DNA of 64,000 nucleotides from Candidatus Anaeroferrophillus wilburensis (GTDB lineage Bacteria; Desulfobacterota; Anaeroferrophillalia; Anaeroferrophillales; Anaeroferrophillaceae). The stretch spans positions 1-64,000 of the forward strand of contig JAFGSY010000030.1 of NCBI GenBank assembly GCA_016934315.1, written 5' to 3'. The notes under the pieces are model-generated. The model had not been told where the DNA came from. It made no database searches and saw only the letters and a list, made by a program, of their open reading frames with translations. A program made the translations under genes and the position numbers. This document shows, piece by piece, positions 1 to 8,656 of the stretch (position 1 is the stretch's first letter; each line of letters opens with the position of its first letter).

Positions 1-861
1 GTGAGTAACAATAACCATCTTTTTGCTGATGATGTTCTGCAACAGTACCTGAAAGAGGTGCGATCTATTCCGCTGCTCTCTGAAGAGGAAGAGATTCAAC
101 TGGCTCAACGGGTCAGAAAGGGGGATGAGGAAGCCAAAAAAAAGATGATTGAAGCCAATTTGCGACTGGTGATGCATCTGGTGAAAAAATATATCAATCG
201 GGGATTGCCCGTTGCAGATCTGGTGGAGGAGGGGAACCTAGGGTTGATTAAAGCTGTTGAACGATTTGATCCGGCCCGCAACTGTCGCTTTTCCACCTAT
301 GCCGTCTGGTGGATCCGGCAATATATGAAACGGGCAATTATCAATCAGAGCAAAGTCGTGCGGCTGCCCATTCATGTGATGGAAGAACTGAACCTGTATC
401 TCAAGGGTTGCCGGGATTTTATTATGAAATATAATCGTGACCCCTCCCTTGAGGAAGTTTCGCAATACCTTGACCACCGCTTCAGTACCATCCCCTCTTT
501 TTTGGGTTCTTTCAGTCAGATGCTCAGCTTATCGTCCGGCCGAAATGACGATGATGATCAGGGCGGCTCATTACTGCTGGATCAACTGGCCGACAAAAAC
601 GCAGTGAATCCCATGGAGCATCTCCATCGGGTTATTCGTTTGAAAACCATTTTTCTCTGGCTTAATGAACTCACCCATAAGGAAAAATATATCATTATTC
701 ACCGTTTCGGCCTCTACAATGAGGATCCTCAAACGCTTGAGGAGATTGGCCAGTCATTGGGCTTGACCCGGGAGCGTATTCGCCAGGTTGAGGGTAGCGC
801 GCTGGTGAAATTGCGCCATATTATTGAAAGTCACAAAATATCATTGGATGATCTGGTGTGA
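1..861 (+). CDS. rpoS: RpoS-like RNA polymerase sigma factor (sigma-70 family)
   Basis: Primary-like alternative sigma factor that directs RNA polymerase to stress or stationary-phase promoters. Seen: region 1.2 (about residues 9-35), regions 2.1-2.4 with EEGNLGLIKAVERFDP (76-91) and FSTYAVWWIRQ (98-108), region 3, and a region 4.2 helix-turn-helix (about 246-270) with LTRERIRQVE. The order and the RLPIHVMEELN segment fit RpoS better than RpoH or FliA. At 286 aa it is shorter than the 330 aa E. coli RpoS, mainly at the N-terminus. The reading frame begins with GTG on the first base of the window, so the upstream sequence, the SD and the true start cannot be seen. dxs starts 22 bp downstream on the same strand. 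Confidence 0.85.
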   Translation: MSNNNHLFADDVLQQYLKEVRSIPLLSEEEEIQLAQRVRKGDEEAKKKMIEANLRLVMHLVKKYINRGLPVADLVEEGNLGLIKAVERFDPARNCRFSTYAVWWIRQYMKRAIINQSKVVRLPIHVMEELNLYLKGCRDFIMKYNRDPSLEEVSQYLDHRFSTIPSFLGSFSQMLSLSSGRNDDDDQGGSLLLDQLADKNAVNPMEHLHRVIRLKTIFLWLNELTHKEKYIIIHRFGLYNEDPQTLEEIGQSLGLTRERIRQVEGSALVKLRHIIESHKISLDDLV

Positions 862-883
862 AAAACTGTTTTTGAGAGTACCT

Positions 884-2773
884 ATGAGTTTTCTGGAAAA
901 TATCAATGATCCCGCTGATCTGAGACAATTGAATATTGTCGACCTTATGGACCTGGCGGAGGAAATAAGGGAAGTGATTATCCGGACGGTGGCCAGCAAC
1001 GGCGGCCATCTTGCCCCTTCCCTGGGGGTGGTTGAATTGACGCTGGCCCTCCATTATGTCTTCCAGACCCCCGAAGATCTGCTGGTGTGGGATGTCGGCC
1101 ACCAGGCTTATGCCCACAAATTGATTACCGGCCGGCGTGACCGCTTCTCGACCCTGCGCCAGCTCGATGGCCTCAGCGGCTTTCCCAAACGTCAGGAAAG
1201 CCCCTATGATGCCTTTGACGTGGGGCACAGCAGCACGTCCATATCAGCTGCTCTGGGGATGGGATTGGCCAGGGAACAGCAGGGGAAAAAAGGTCGGGTG
1301 CTGGCGGTGATCGGCGATGGCTCCATGACCGCTGGCATGTCCTTTGAAGCCCTGAATCATGCCGGCAGTCTTGACCGTGATCTGATTGTTGTTCTCAATG
1401 ACAATGAGATGTCCATTTCCAACAATGTGGGCGCGTTGTCCAGTTATCTCAATCGCCTGATGACCGGAGAAAAAGTGAACCGTTTTCGCCATGATGTAAA
1501 ATCGGTGCTGACCCACATTCCCGGTGTTGGCAACCCCATTTTCAAGATGGTCAAACGGGCCGAAGGTACCTTTAAAGGTTTTGTTGTTCCTTTGGGTACC
1601 CTCTTTGAGGATCTGGGTTTTCAGTATGTGGGGCCGTTGCCCGGGCACAGTCTTGAAGATCTGGTTGATACCTTCAATAATGTGAAAAAGCTTGAAGGAC
1701 CGATTCTGGTTCATGTCATCACTAAAAAAGGCAAGGGGTACGCCCCGGCGGAAAAAAATCCGGCCGATTTCCATGGGGTAGGACCCTTCGACATAGATAC
1801 CGGGAGAGTGCTGAAAAAGAAAAATGCCCCCATGTCCTATACTGCTGTTTTTGGCCAGGTGCTGGTGAAGTTGGCGCGGGATGACGAGCGCCTCATGGGG
1901 ATTACCGCTGCCATGCCGGCGGGTACCGGGATGGAGGTTCTGGCGCGTGATTTCCCCGGCCGGGTCATTGATGTGGGCATTGCCGAACAGCATGGTGTAA
2001 CGCTGGCGGCCGGAATGGCAACCCAGGGTCTGCGCCCCTTTGTCGCCGTTTATTCCACCTTTATGCAGCGGGCTTACGATCAGATTATCCATGATGTCGC
2101 CCTGCAGCAGCTGCCGGTGACGTTGTGTCTCGATCGGGGCGGCCTGGTGGGCGAAGATGGTCCCACTCATCATGGGATGTTTGACCTTTCCTACCTGCGG
2201 CTGATTCCCGGGTTGACCATTATGGCACCAAAAGATGAAAATGAGTTGCAGCATCTGATGAAAACCGCCCTGTACCTGAACGGGCCGGCCGCAATCCGCT
2301 ATCCCCGGGGCAGTGGTTTGGGGGTGGAGATGGACCAGGTTCTCAGCTGTGTACCGGTGGGTTCCTGGGAGGTGCTGCGCGAGGGAGTTGATGGTGCGGT
2401 GCTGGCTGTGGGTTCGTGCGTTGAGCCGGCTCGTCAAGCAATTGAGGCACTCATGGCAGAGCGGAACAACCTTAAGCTGGCATTGATCAACTGCCGTTTT
2501 GTCAAGCCGATGGACGAAGATTTATTGTGTTCCTGTCTGCGGGAGCAGCCATTTATCCTGACGGTTGAGGAAAATTCGGTGGTTGGCGGTTTTGGCAGTG
2601 CTGTGGCCCAGTTTCAGGCAATAACCGGTGGTATTGGTGGTGCCAGGGTTGTTAACCATGGCCTGCCGGACCGGTTTATTGAGCATGGCAGCTTGACCCA
2701 GCTGCGCCATAAATATGGCCTTGATGCGGAAGGGATAACCGCGCTCCTGAAGACCTTGTTGCAAAACAGCTGA
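884..2773 (+). CDS. dxs: 1-deoxy-D-xylulose-5-phosphate synthase
   Basis: Condenses pyruvate and glyceraldehyde 3-phosphate to DXP, the first step of the MEP isoprenoid pathway (it also feeds thiamine and pyridoxal synthesis). Seen: 629 aa, the usual length; VWDVGHQAY (68-76); the thiamine diphosphate motif from GDGSMTAG (144-151) to LNDNEMS (171-177); catalytic-Glu segment IDVGIAEQH near residue 370; and the pyrimidine-domain motif RGGLVGEDGPTHHG. The ATG at 884 is chosen because MSFLENI is where family members begin and GAGAG lies just upstream. An in-frame ATG at 824 would overlap rpoS. It is close enough to rpoS for cotranscription. Confidence 0.95.
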   Translation: MSFLENINDPADLRQLNIVDLMDLAEEIREVIIRTVASNGGHLAPSLGVVELTLALHYVFQTPEDLLVWDVGHQAYAHKLITGRRDRFSTLRQLDGLSGFPKRQESPYDAFDVGHSSTSISAALGMGLAREQQGKKGRVLAVIGDGSMTAGMSFEALNHAGSLDRDLIVVLNDNEMSISNNVGALSSYLNRLMTGEKVNRFRHDVKSVLTHIPGVGNPIFKMVKRAEGTFKGFVVPLGTLFEDLGFQYVGPLPGHSLEDLVDTFNNVKKLEGPILVHVITKKGKGYAPAEKNPADFHGVGPFDIDTGRVLKKKNAPMSYTAVFGQVLVKLARDDERLMGITAAMPAGTGMEVLARDFPGRVIDVGIAEQHGVTLAAGMATQGLRPFVAVYSTFMQRAYDQIIHDVALQQLPVTLCLDRGGLVGEDGPTHHGMFDLSYLRLIPGLTIMAPKDENELQHLMKTALYLNGPAAIRYPRGSGLGVEMDQVLSCVPVGSWEVLREGVDGAVLAVGSCVEPARQAIEALMAERNNLKLALINCRFVKPMDEDLLCSCLREQPFILTVEENSVVGGFGSAVAQFQAITGGIGGARVVNHGLPDRFIEHGSLTQLRHKYGLDAEGITALLKTLLQNS

Positions 2774-2800
2774 TTTTTTGCTCGTTTTCTTGTGAACATG

Positions 2801-2843
2801 AAAAAAGGGCCTCGATGTACTCCGTCATCAAGGCCCTTTTTTT
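2801..2843. terminator. bidirectional rho-independent terminator between dxs and the OmpA-like gene
   Basis: An A-run and a GGGCCT-C-GATG arm, a short loop, then CATC-A-AGGCCC and a T-run. Because an A-run precedes the stem and a T-run follows it, it can end both dxs (+) and the convergent OmpA-like gene (-), whose stop codons flank it. Confidence 0.85.
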
Positions 2844-2857
2844 GGCTTACTATCCGG

Positions 2858-3514
2858 TTATTGGCCTGTTGCCGGCGCGATTTTTATCTCTACCCGGCGG
2901 TTCATCATCCGTCCTGACTCGGTTTCATTGGTGGCAATGGGTGAACCTTCGCCAAAGCCGATCCGTTCAATTCTCGATGAGCTGACCTGACGCTGGACAA
3001 GCAGATCCGCCACCGCCCGGGCCCGTCTTTGGGACAACTCCATGTTATACTGTTCGGAGCCTGTACTGTCAGTATGGCCTTCAACGCGGATTAAGGTTTG
3101 GGGATACTGCCGCATGATTTCTGCTATCCGGTCAATCTCCGCATATAAACCCGGTCGAATGGTGGCCGAATCAAAATCAAAGGTCAGGTCGCTTTTGAAG
3201 AGAATGGAGAGCAGGTTCCCCTCCCGGCGGATCGTAGCTGCTTCGGAGGCTGCCAGAGCCGCCCGCATATCGCGTTCCTGGTTGTCCATCATCTTTCCGA
3301 CTCCGGCGCCTGCCGCTCCCCCCAGGGCTGCGCCGATGGCGGCTCCCCAAAGTGTACCTTCGGTGTCTCCACCGATGACCTGCCCCAGCACCGCTCCCGC
3401 CACGGCGCCACCGGTGGACCCATAAAGGGTTCCCTGGCCGGTTTTGGTCTGGGGCATGCAGCCGGCCAGCAACAACGCGAGCGTGCACAAGCATAAAGCT
3501 ATTTTTTTCATCAT
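2858..3514 (-). CDS. OmpA-family lipoprotein with glycine-zipper domain
   Basis: Predicted outer-membrane lipoprotein that anchors to peptidoglycan. Seen: signal peptide with lipobox LLAGC (Cys19); a glycine-rich zipper stretch at about 34-74 (GGAVAGAVLGQVIGG, GAAIGAALGGAAGAG); and an OmpA C-terminal domain at about 105-214 with FDFDSATI, GHTDSTGS and NMELSQRRARAV, the peptidoglycan-binding Asp/Arg region. 218 aa. Two consecutive ATGs follow an AGGAGA; the second (3511) has the better spacing. The chalcone-isomerase-like gene ends 10 bp upstream, so the two are probably cotranscribed. It resembles YiaD/Pal-like proteins, but I cannot assign a specific paralogue. Confidence 0.85.
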   Translation of the reverse strand: MMKKIALCLCTLALLLAGCMPQTKTGQGTLYGSTGGAVAGAVLGQVIGGDTEGTLWGAAIGAALGGAAGAGVGKMMDNQERDMRAALAASEAATIRREGNLLSILFKSDLTFDFDSATIRPGLYAEIDRIAEIMRQYPQTLIRVEGHTDSTGSEQYNMELSQRRARAVADLLVQRQVSSSRIERIGFGEGSPIATNETESGRMMNRRVEIKIAPATGQ

Positions 3515-3524
3515 GATTCTCCTG

Positions 3525-4097
3525 TTATCCCAGCAGCGCCTCTTTCAAACGGGCATCGGCGGGATTGTTTCCCAGCCAGATGGACCATAAGGCCTGCATG
3601 AAGTCCTCACCCGGGATGATCCCCTGCTTCGTACCATTGATGGTGACCGTGGTACCCAGGGCCGGCTGATAGGTCAGTTCCACCCGGTCGCCTTTCACCA
3701 TATCACGATTAAAAAAGCCGTTGAACTGGTTGATGCGGTCCTGCAGCAGGGAGAGCTTTTCCTGAGAATTGTTAAAAAAACCATCATTCCAGGCGGCGAC
3801 AATCTTTTCCTGAGCAACCTTGCTGTGGACAAAAACCATGACAATCTGTTTGGCGGCATTGGTGGTGATTGCAACGGCGGCATCTGTGGTTTTTTTTGGC
3901 AGATAGAGACCGGTGACATAGACATTGAAAATCAGCTTTTTGCGCATGCCAATGCCGTTCAGGGTCAACTCCTGGCCTGTAACGGCAATCGTGTCAGCCA
4001 GGGTTACGCCCTTTAGCGATGCTGCCTCGACTGCTGAGCTAGCCAGTATGGAGCCGACGATAACAACCAGTAGTGTCCGAATCAGTTTTCCCATCAT
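3525..4097 (-). CDS. chalcone isomerase-like periplasmic protein
   Basis: A 190 aa secreted protein of the bacterial chalcone-isomerase-like fold. Family members lack plant-type activity and their role is unknown; lipid or fatty-acid binding has been suggested for the fold. Seen: signal peptide of about 25 residues ending AVEA; GIGMRKKLIFNVYVTGLYL, typical of the family; and a C-terminal block with NGTKQGIIPGEDFMQALWSI. The start at 4097 is chosen because GGAGGGA lies 5-6 bases upstream and the signal peptide then begins at residue 1. It lies directly upstream of the OmpA-like lipoprotein gene. Confidence 0.8.
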   Translation of the reverse strand: MMGKLIRTLLVVIVGSILASSAVEAASLKGVTLADTIAVTGQELTLNGIGMRKKLIFNVYVTGLYLPKKTTDAAVAITTNAAKQIVMVFVHSKVAQEKIVAAWNDGFFNNSQEKLSLLQDRINQFNGFFNRDMVKGDRVELTYQPALGTTVTINGTKQGIIPGEDFMQALWSIWLGNNPADARLKEALLG

Positions 4098-4211
4098 GCT
4101 TTCCCTCCTGTCAGTATGGCAACGTACATTCATGCCGGATTGGCATCCTTGCCTCTGCTTTTGTCATAATCAAATTTCTGCTGAACAGCAACGAAAAAAA
4201 GAGCAGGTTTT

Positions 4212-5072
4212 TTATGGAGCAAATTCGATTTTTACCGGTTGGGGGATGAGTCCCGCCTGGAATCCCCGGCGGAACAGCTCAGCCATCCCGGCTCTGGCTG
4301 CATCGGGAAATTCAAGGGTGTCCCGGTTGGCGTAGAGAGAAAGATAGCAATCCAGCAGCTGCCGATTATGCAGTGCACGGTCAGTGCGGGTTTCCCTGGC
4401 CAGCAGATACTCAATGACCTCCTCCCGGTGTTCCAGTGCATACCTGATGCTTTCCCGGAGCAGCTGAGAAATCCGGTTTATTTTTTCCATTCCCAGTCCC
4501 CTGCGGATGACATTTCCTCCCAGGGGCAGGGGGTAGCCGGTTTGTTCCCACCACCAGGCGCCTAAATCAAGAATTTTATAAAATCCCCGTTCGGCATAGG
4601 TCAGATTTCCTTCATGGATGACCACCGCGGCATCGACATCTCCTGATCTTAGGGCGGTAAAGGTCCGTTCAAAAGGGGTAATCGGGATAATGACCGGTTC
4701 AAACTCCGGGCAGGCAAGCTGAAAGACCAGTGCGGCCGTTGTGTCAAGGCCGGGAAGCGATATCTTCCGGCCGGCAAGCTTGTCAAGCGACCCCGGCTGG
4801 TTGGCCAGAACCAATGGGCCATAATTGACCCCGATACTGCCGCCATGGGGCAGGAGCAGGTAATGTTCGGTGAGATAGGCATAAGCATGGATGGAAACGG
4901 CGGTAATGTCGACTTGCTGCTGCCGCGCCATCTCGTTCAGGGTTTTGGTATCGTGCCGCAGATGCTCAAACGACATGGCGCCGGTATCGATTTTTCCTTC
5001 AAGCAGGGCATAGAACATGAACAAATCATCGGAGTCAACGCTGTAGGCAAGGGTGATAGGGGCGGCAGGCAT
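4212..5072 (-). CDS. MqnD-like protein (1,4-dihydroxy-6-naphthoate synthase family)
   Basis: MqnD cleaves cyclic de-hypoxanthine futalosine in the futalosine menaquinone pathway. Seen: periplasmic-binding-like fold of normal length (286 aa); FMFYALLEGKIDT (18-30); TLNEMA; VVIHEGNLTYAERGF, which holds the His corresponding to the catalytic one; and LDLGAWWWEQTGYPLPLG, diagnostic of the family. The usual SPCPNDTF motif reads SVDSDDLF here, so substrate recognition may differ and a paralogue with another ligand is possible. GGAGGAATC precedes the ATG. The gene starts 26 bp after feoB, which suggests cotranscription with iron uptake. Confidence 0.7.
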   Translation of the reverse strand: MPAAPITLAYSVDSDDLFMFYALLEGKIDTGAMSFEHLRHDTKTLNEMARQQQVDITAVSIHAYAYLTEHYLLLPHGGSIGVNYGPLVLANQPGSLDKLAGRKISLPGLDTTAALVFQLACPEFEPVIIPITPFERTFTALRSGDVDAAVVIHEGNLTYAERGFYKILDLGAWWWEQTGYPLPLGGNVIRRGLGMEKINRISQLLRESIRYALEHREEVIEYLLARETRTDRALHNRQLLDCYLSLYANRDTLEFPDAARAGMAELFRRGFQAGLIPQPVKIEFAP

Positions 5073-5098
5073 GATTCCTCCAGTCAGAGTTTTGTTGA

Positions 5099-6826
5099 TC
5101 AGGAAAAGTTCGGCAGCACCAGGTTCAGTATTCCCCCCACCGTCACCGCCGTACCCACCATAATCACGCTTGCCAGCAGCATGGCTTTTATCCCCAGTTC
5201 CCGCATCAGGACGGCAAAGGTGGCAATGCAGGGGAAATAGATGGAAAGGATTGTGGAGGCAATAATCAGCTGTTTGATGGACATTCCCAGTGGTTCCAGC
5301 ATGCCGATTGCCACATCCTTGCGGAGAAAGCCGATGATCAGTGAGGAAACTGCTTCTTTGGGCAAGCCCATGATTTTAACGATTACCGGAGCCGTTAGGC
5401 TGGCAAGACCATCAATGACGCCGGAAAGAAAGAGGATGTTCACCAGCAGCACCCCAACCAGAACGAGAGGTATCGCTTCTGCCAGAAAACCACGGATTCT
5501 CATCCACAGTTTCTTCAGCAGAGTTCCTAGATGGGGAATATGATAGGAGGGAATTTCCAGAAAAATTTCCGGACTGTAGCCGGGGATCAGGGCATTCATC
5601 AGACTACCCATCACCAGGGCAACGAGGGCCAGGGTTCCATAGATAATGGCAACATAGGAGAGCCCATAGCGGCCCACCAGGCCGATAATCATGGCCGTCT
5701 GGGCCATGCAGGGAACGGAAATGGCCATCAGTGTACCGGCAATGAATTTTTCCCGCCGGCTTTCCAGCACCCGGGTGGCCATCGCCCCCGGGACATTGCA
5801 TCCCAGCCCCAGAATCATGGGAATGATGGCAAACCCATGCAGACCGATTTTGTGCATGAAGGTGTCGATCAGAATGGCAAAACGGGGCAGGTAGCCGAAA
5901 TCTTCCAAAAAGGATAAAATCAGATAAAAACTGAAGATATAGGGCAGCACCATGGCAATGGGAACATAGATTCCGGTGGTCAAAAGCCCCAGAGATTCAA
6001 CGAAATCAGGTGAGGTGCCCAGCAGCAGATTGTGGATGAAGCCACTGGGAAAAGCGTAATTAACCACCTGGTAGATGAAGGGTCGGTAATAGGTTTCAAA
6101 AAAAGGATCAAAGACATGACTGATCAGATTCTCACCAATCAGGCGGATGAAGAAGAAGGTAAGAAAGATAACAATGGCTGCCAGCGGCAGACCGGTGAGC
6201 GGTTTGATGCTGACATCTTCCAGGCGTTCCAGCCAGGTATGGTGGCGATGGGTTACCCGCTGAACCTGCTTGATAATCATTCCCACCTGCTGCCAGAAAT
6301 CGCCATCGCTGCACTGGGGGCACGGTCTGGAAACGGTGGCTTCCGGCAAACGGGAAATGAGGTTTTTAATTCCTTCAGCGGTAACTGCTACCGTTGGGAT
6401 GACGGGAATCCCCAGCAGTCTTTCCAGGGCTTCGACGTCAATGTAAATTCCTTTATGCCGGGTTTCATCCCAGAGATTAAGGACCAGAACCATCGGCTTA
6501 CCCTGGTCCATCAATTCAAGGGTAAAGCGCAGGTTGCGTTCAAGGTTGGTGGCATTGGCAACATTGATAATCAGGTCGCCGGCAGCCATCATGTCGACGG
6601 CAACCTCCTCCGCCTTGCAGGTGGGTTCCAGAGTGTAGGTGCCGGGCACATCAATAATATCCAGGCGTTTCCCTTCATGGAACATGAAGCCTTTGGTGTA
6701 TTCAACGGTTGTGCCGGCATAGTTGGCAGTTACCACCCGGGCTCCGGTCAGCCGGTTGAAAACCACGCTCTTCCCGACATTGGGGTTGCCCATCAGGAGG
6801 ATATTCATGCCATCGCGGAGTTCCAT
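5099..6826 (-). CDS. feoB: ferrous iron transporter FeoB (short form)
   Basis: Inner-membrane G-protein-coupled Fe(II) permease. Seen: G1 GNPNVGKS (13-20), G3 DVPG (59-62), G4 NLWD (117-120) and G5-like VTAEG; then a helical linker and about eight to nine membrane segments with two Gate domains, including GLGCNVPGAMATR. At 575 aa it is clearly shorter than E. coli FeoB (773 aa), though the core is present. Its start overlaps the feoA stop by one base (TAATG), indicating translational coupling. A CPQC pair sits near residue 170 in the linker. The MqnD-like gene follows. Confidence 0.92.
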   Translation of the reverse strand: MELRDGMNILLMGNPNVGKSVVFNRLTGARVVTANYAGTTVEYTKGFMFHEGKRLDIIDVPGTYTLEPTCKAEEVAVDMMAAGDLIINVANATNLERNLRFTLELMDQGKPMVLVLNLWDETRHKGIYIDVEALERLLGIPVIPTVAVTAEGIKNLISRLPEATVSRPCPQCSDGDFWQQVGMIIKQVQRVTHRHHTWLERLEDVSIKPLTGLPLAAIVIFLTFFFIRLIGENLISHVFDPFFETYYRPFIYQVVNYAFPSGFIHNLLLGTSPDFVESLGLLTTGIYVPIAMVLPYIFSFYLILSFLEDFGYLPRFAILIDTFMHKIGLHGFAIIPMILGLGCNVPGAMATRVLESRREKFIAGTLMAISVPCMAQTAMIIGLVGRYGLSYVAIIYGTLALVALVMGSLMNALIPGYSPEIFLEIPSYHIPHLGTLLKKLWMRIRGFLAEAIPLVLVGVLLVNILFLSGVIDGLASLTAPVIVKIMGLPKEAVSSLIIGFLRKDVAIGMLEPLGMSIKQLIIASTILSIYFPCIATFAVLMRELGIKAMLLASVIMVGTAVTVGGILNLVLPNFS

Positions 6827-7050
6827 TAGAGAGGCTCCACCATGATCCGGGTGGCCATGCCATGGCCGATGGCCAGTTCCAGTTGATCAATTCTGACAAC
6901 CACCGGTCCCCGGAAAGGGTTGTTGCTTATTTTTTTGACAATTCTACCCCGCAGAAGGCCAAGATTTTCCAGCTTTTTCGTCATTCCTGGGCCGCCGGTA
7001 AAATCAGTTACCCGCGCCTGTTTGCCGCTTTCAAGTTCTGCTAATGTCAT
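6826..7050 (-). CDS. feoA: FeoA-domain protein
   Basis: Small cytoplasmic SH3-like accessory protein for FeoB-dependent Fe(II) uptake. 74 aa from MTLAELESGKQARV; contains GGPGMTKKLENLGLLRG and GPVVVRIDQLELAIGHGMA, the typical FeoA strand pattern. The start at 7050 is chosen by family length; longer upstream frames run into the A+T-rich promoter region. The stop overlaps the feoB start (TAATG). A candidate Fur box lies 78-90 bp upstream. Confidence 0.9.
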   Translation of the reverse strand: MTLAELESGKQARVTDFTGGPGMTKKLENLGLLRGRIVKKISNNPFRGPVVVRIDQLELAIGHGMATRIMVEPL

Positions 7051-7090
7051 GAGGTGTGATCTACTCCCTATTTCTTTCCAATACTTAACC

Positions 7091-7121
7091 TTATATGGCG
7101 TACCTAACAAATACCATATAA
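7091..7121. promoter_or_regulatory. inverted repeat in the feoA leader/promoter
   Basis: TTATATGG (7091-7098) and CCATATAA (7114-7121) form an exact 8-bp inverted repeat with a 15-nt spacer. It lies between the candidate Fur box and the feoA start. It could be a second operator (perhaps for a metal regulator) or a leader hairpin; its size and symmetry are all that can be seen. Confidence 0.45.
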
Positions 7122-7127
7122 CAGTCT

Positions 7128-7140
7128 GATAAAAATTATC
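7128..7140 (-). promoter_or_regulatory. candidate Fur box upstream of feoA
   Basis: GATAAAAATTATC is a perfect palindrome about its centre. It differs from the 6-1-6 Fur pattern GATAAT-N-ATTATC at one position. On the minus strand it overlaps a possible -35 (TTGATA, 7142-7137), with TATATG-like -10 sequence about 16 bases on. The position fits iron-dependent repression of feoAB. Fur binding is inferred. Confidence 0.6.
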
Positions 7141-7162
7141 AATTAAATTTTTTGAGGAATTT

Positions 7163-8473
7163 TTACAGGTCTGTTTCCATCCTGATAACAATGGCCCGAT
7201 CAGCAATGACCGGCAGCGAAGCAATCTCTTTCAAGGCGTATTGTAAATCCCTTTCAAGGGCTTGGTGGGTTTGCATAACTATGGGTACGGTGCCACCGGC
7301 ATCGTTTCTTCCTTTCTGTATAACAGAAGCAATGCTGATACGATGTTGCCCCAGAATGCCGGCAATTGATGAAAGGACACCAGGCTGATCATGGGCCGTA
7401 AAACGGAGATAATATTTGCAGCTGATCTCCTCAATGGGAAGGTAAGGCAAAGTTTTTATTGCCTGTGGCTGGCTGCCAAGAAATGGCACCCGCTGGCTGC
7501 TGGCAGGAAGAATGTTGCGGGCAATATCAATAACATCGGCGATCACCGCGCTGGCGGTCGGCAGCATACCGGCTCCCTGACCATAGTAAAGACTGGGGCC
7601 AAGCATGTCGGCGTCAATATAAACGGCATTGTAAACGCCGTCAATTTTGGCCAGCATGTGCTGTTGGGGGATCATGGTCGGATGGACGCGAGCCTCCACC
7701 TTGTTGTCATACGACTTGGCAATTGCCAGCAATTTAATCTTATAGCCGAATTCCTGGGCAAACTCCAGATCCACCGGCTGGACATTGGTTATCCCTTCAA
7801 CGTGAATGCCGTCAACATTGATTGGTGTGCCAAATGCCAGTGCCGCCAGGATAGCCAGTTTATGGGCTGTGTCAATACCCTCGACATCGAACGTAGGATC
7901 TGCCTCGGCATAGCCCAATTCCTGGGCTTCGGCAAGAACATCGGTGTACGCTCGCCCTTCATCGGCCATTTTGGAGAGAATATAGTTGCAGGTACCGTTG
8001 AGAATGCCGCTTACCGAAATGATATGATTGGCAGGCAGCGACTCTCTCATGACCTTGATGATCGGAATACCACCGCCAACACTTGCTTCATAGTAGAAGT
8101 CAACTCCAGATGCCGCCGCAAGCTGGAAAAGTTCATCCCCATGTTTGGCCAGCAGTGCCTTGTTGGCGGTGACCACCTGCTTGCCGGCTGCCAGTGCCCG
8201 GCGGATAAAGGTTTTGGCCGGTTCATAGCCGCCAATCAGTTCAATGACGATGGCAATGTCCTTATTTTCCAGCACCTCACCAACATTGGTTGTCAGTACC
8301 CCGTCAGGAAAGGTAATGCCCCGATCGGTGACAATATCCAGGTCGGCAACTTTTACCAGTTCCAGCCGGGCGCCTAACCGGCCGGCAATAAGGTCAGCGT
8401 TATCCTTCAGTACGCGGGCGACACCCGTACCGATTGTTCCCAGGCCAATTAATCCGATGCCTATTGTTTTCAT
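7163..8473 (-). CDS. hom: homoserine dehydrogenase with ACT domain
   Basis: Reduces aspartate semialdehyde to homoserine with NAD(P)H, the branch point to threonine and methionine. Seen: Rossmann motif GLGTIGTG (10-17), central signature with GYAEADPTFDVEG and DTAHKLAIL, and a C-terminal ACT domain from about residue 350 (AHDQPGVLSSIAGILG), the usual threonine feedback site. 436 aa, family-typical. The ATG at 8473 is chosen from the family start (MKTIGIGLIG); the SD there is weak, and an ATG at 8524 would add 17 atypical residues. alaC lies 183 bp upstream on the same strand. threonine synthase is elsewhere in the window. Confidence 0.95.
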   Translation of the reverse strand: MKTIGIGLIGLGTIGTGVARVLKDNADLIAGRLGARLELVKVADLDIVTDRGITFPDGVLTTNVGEVLENKDIAIVIELIGGYEPAKTFIRRALAAGKQVVTANKALLAKHGDELFQLAAASGVDFYYEASVGGGIPIIKVMRESLPANHIISVSGILNGTCNYILSKMADEGRAYTDVLAEAQELGYAEADPTFDVEGIDTAHKLAILAALAFGTPINVDGIHVEGITNVQPVDLEFAQEFGYKIKLLAIAKSYDNKVEARVHPTMIPQQHMLAKIDGVYNAVYIDADMLGPSLYYGQGAGMLPTASAVIADVIDIARNILPASSQRVPFLGSQPQAIKTLPYLPIEEISCKYYLRFTAHDQPGVLSSIAGILGQHRISIASVIQKGRNDAGGTVPIVMQTHQALERDLQYALKEIASLPVIADRAIVIRMETDL

Positions 8474-8656
8474 GGAGATACCATTCTTGATGCTTTCAAC
8501 GCCATCTTCTTCATCGCGCTGCAACCTGAGCGGCAGGGCTCTCTTCTAACCCATTCTTCAGGCTTAGCTCGCCTTGAATCTGGAGCCGCTGCTGCACCAT
8601 CGGCTTGTTAAGGGTTTTGCCAGTTAGTATGAAGCCATCAGAGTTTTGGTGAAAGA

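Noticed and set aside
1244-2437. 397-codon open frame antisense to dxs
   Set aside because: Mirror frame of a conserved gene in G+C-rich DNA; low-complexity His/Gln-rich product, no SD, no family resemblance.
7391-8377. 328-codon open frame antisense to hom
   Set aside because: Shadow of hom; the sense product is a full-length recognised enzyme.
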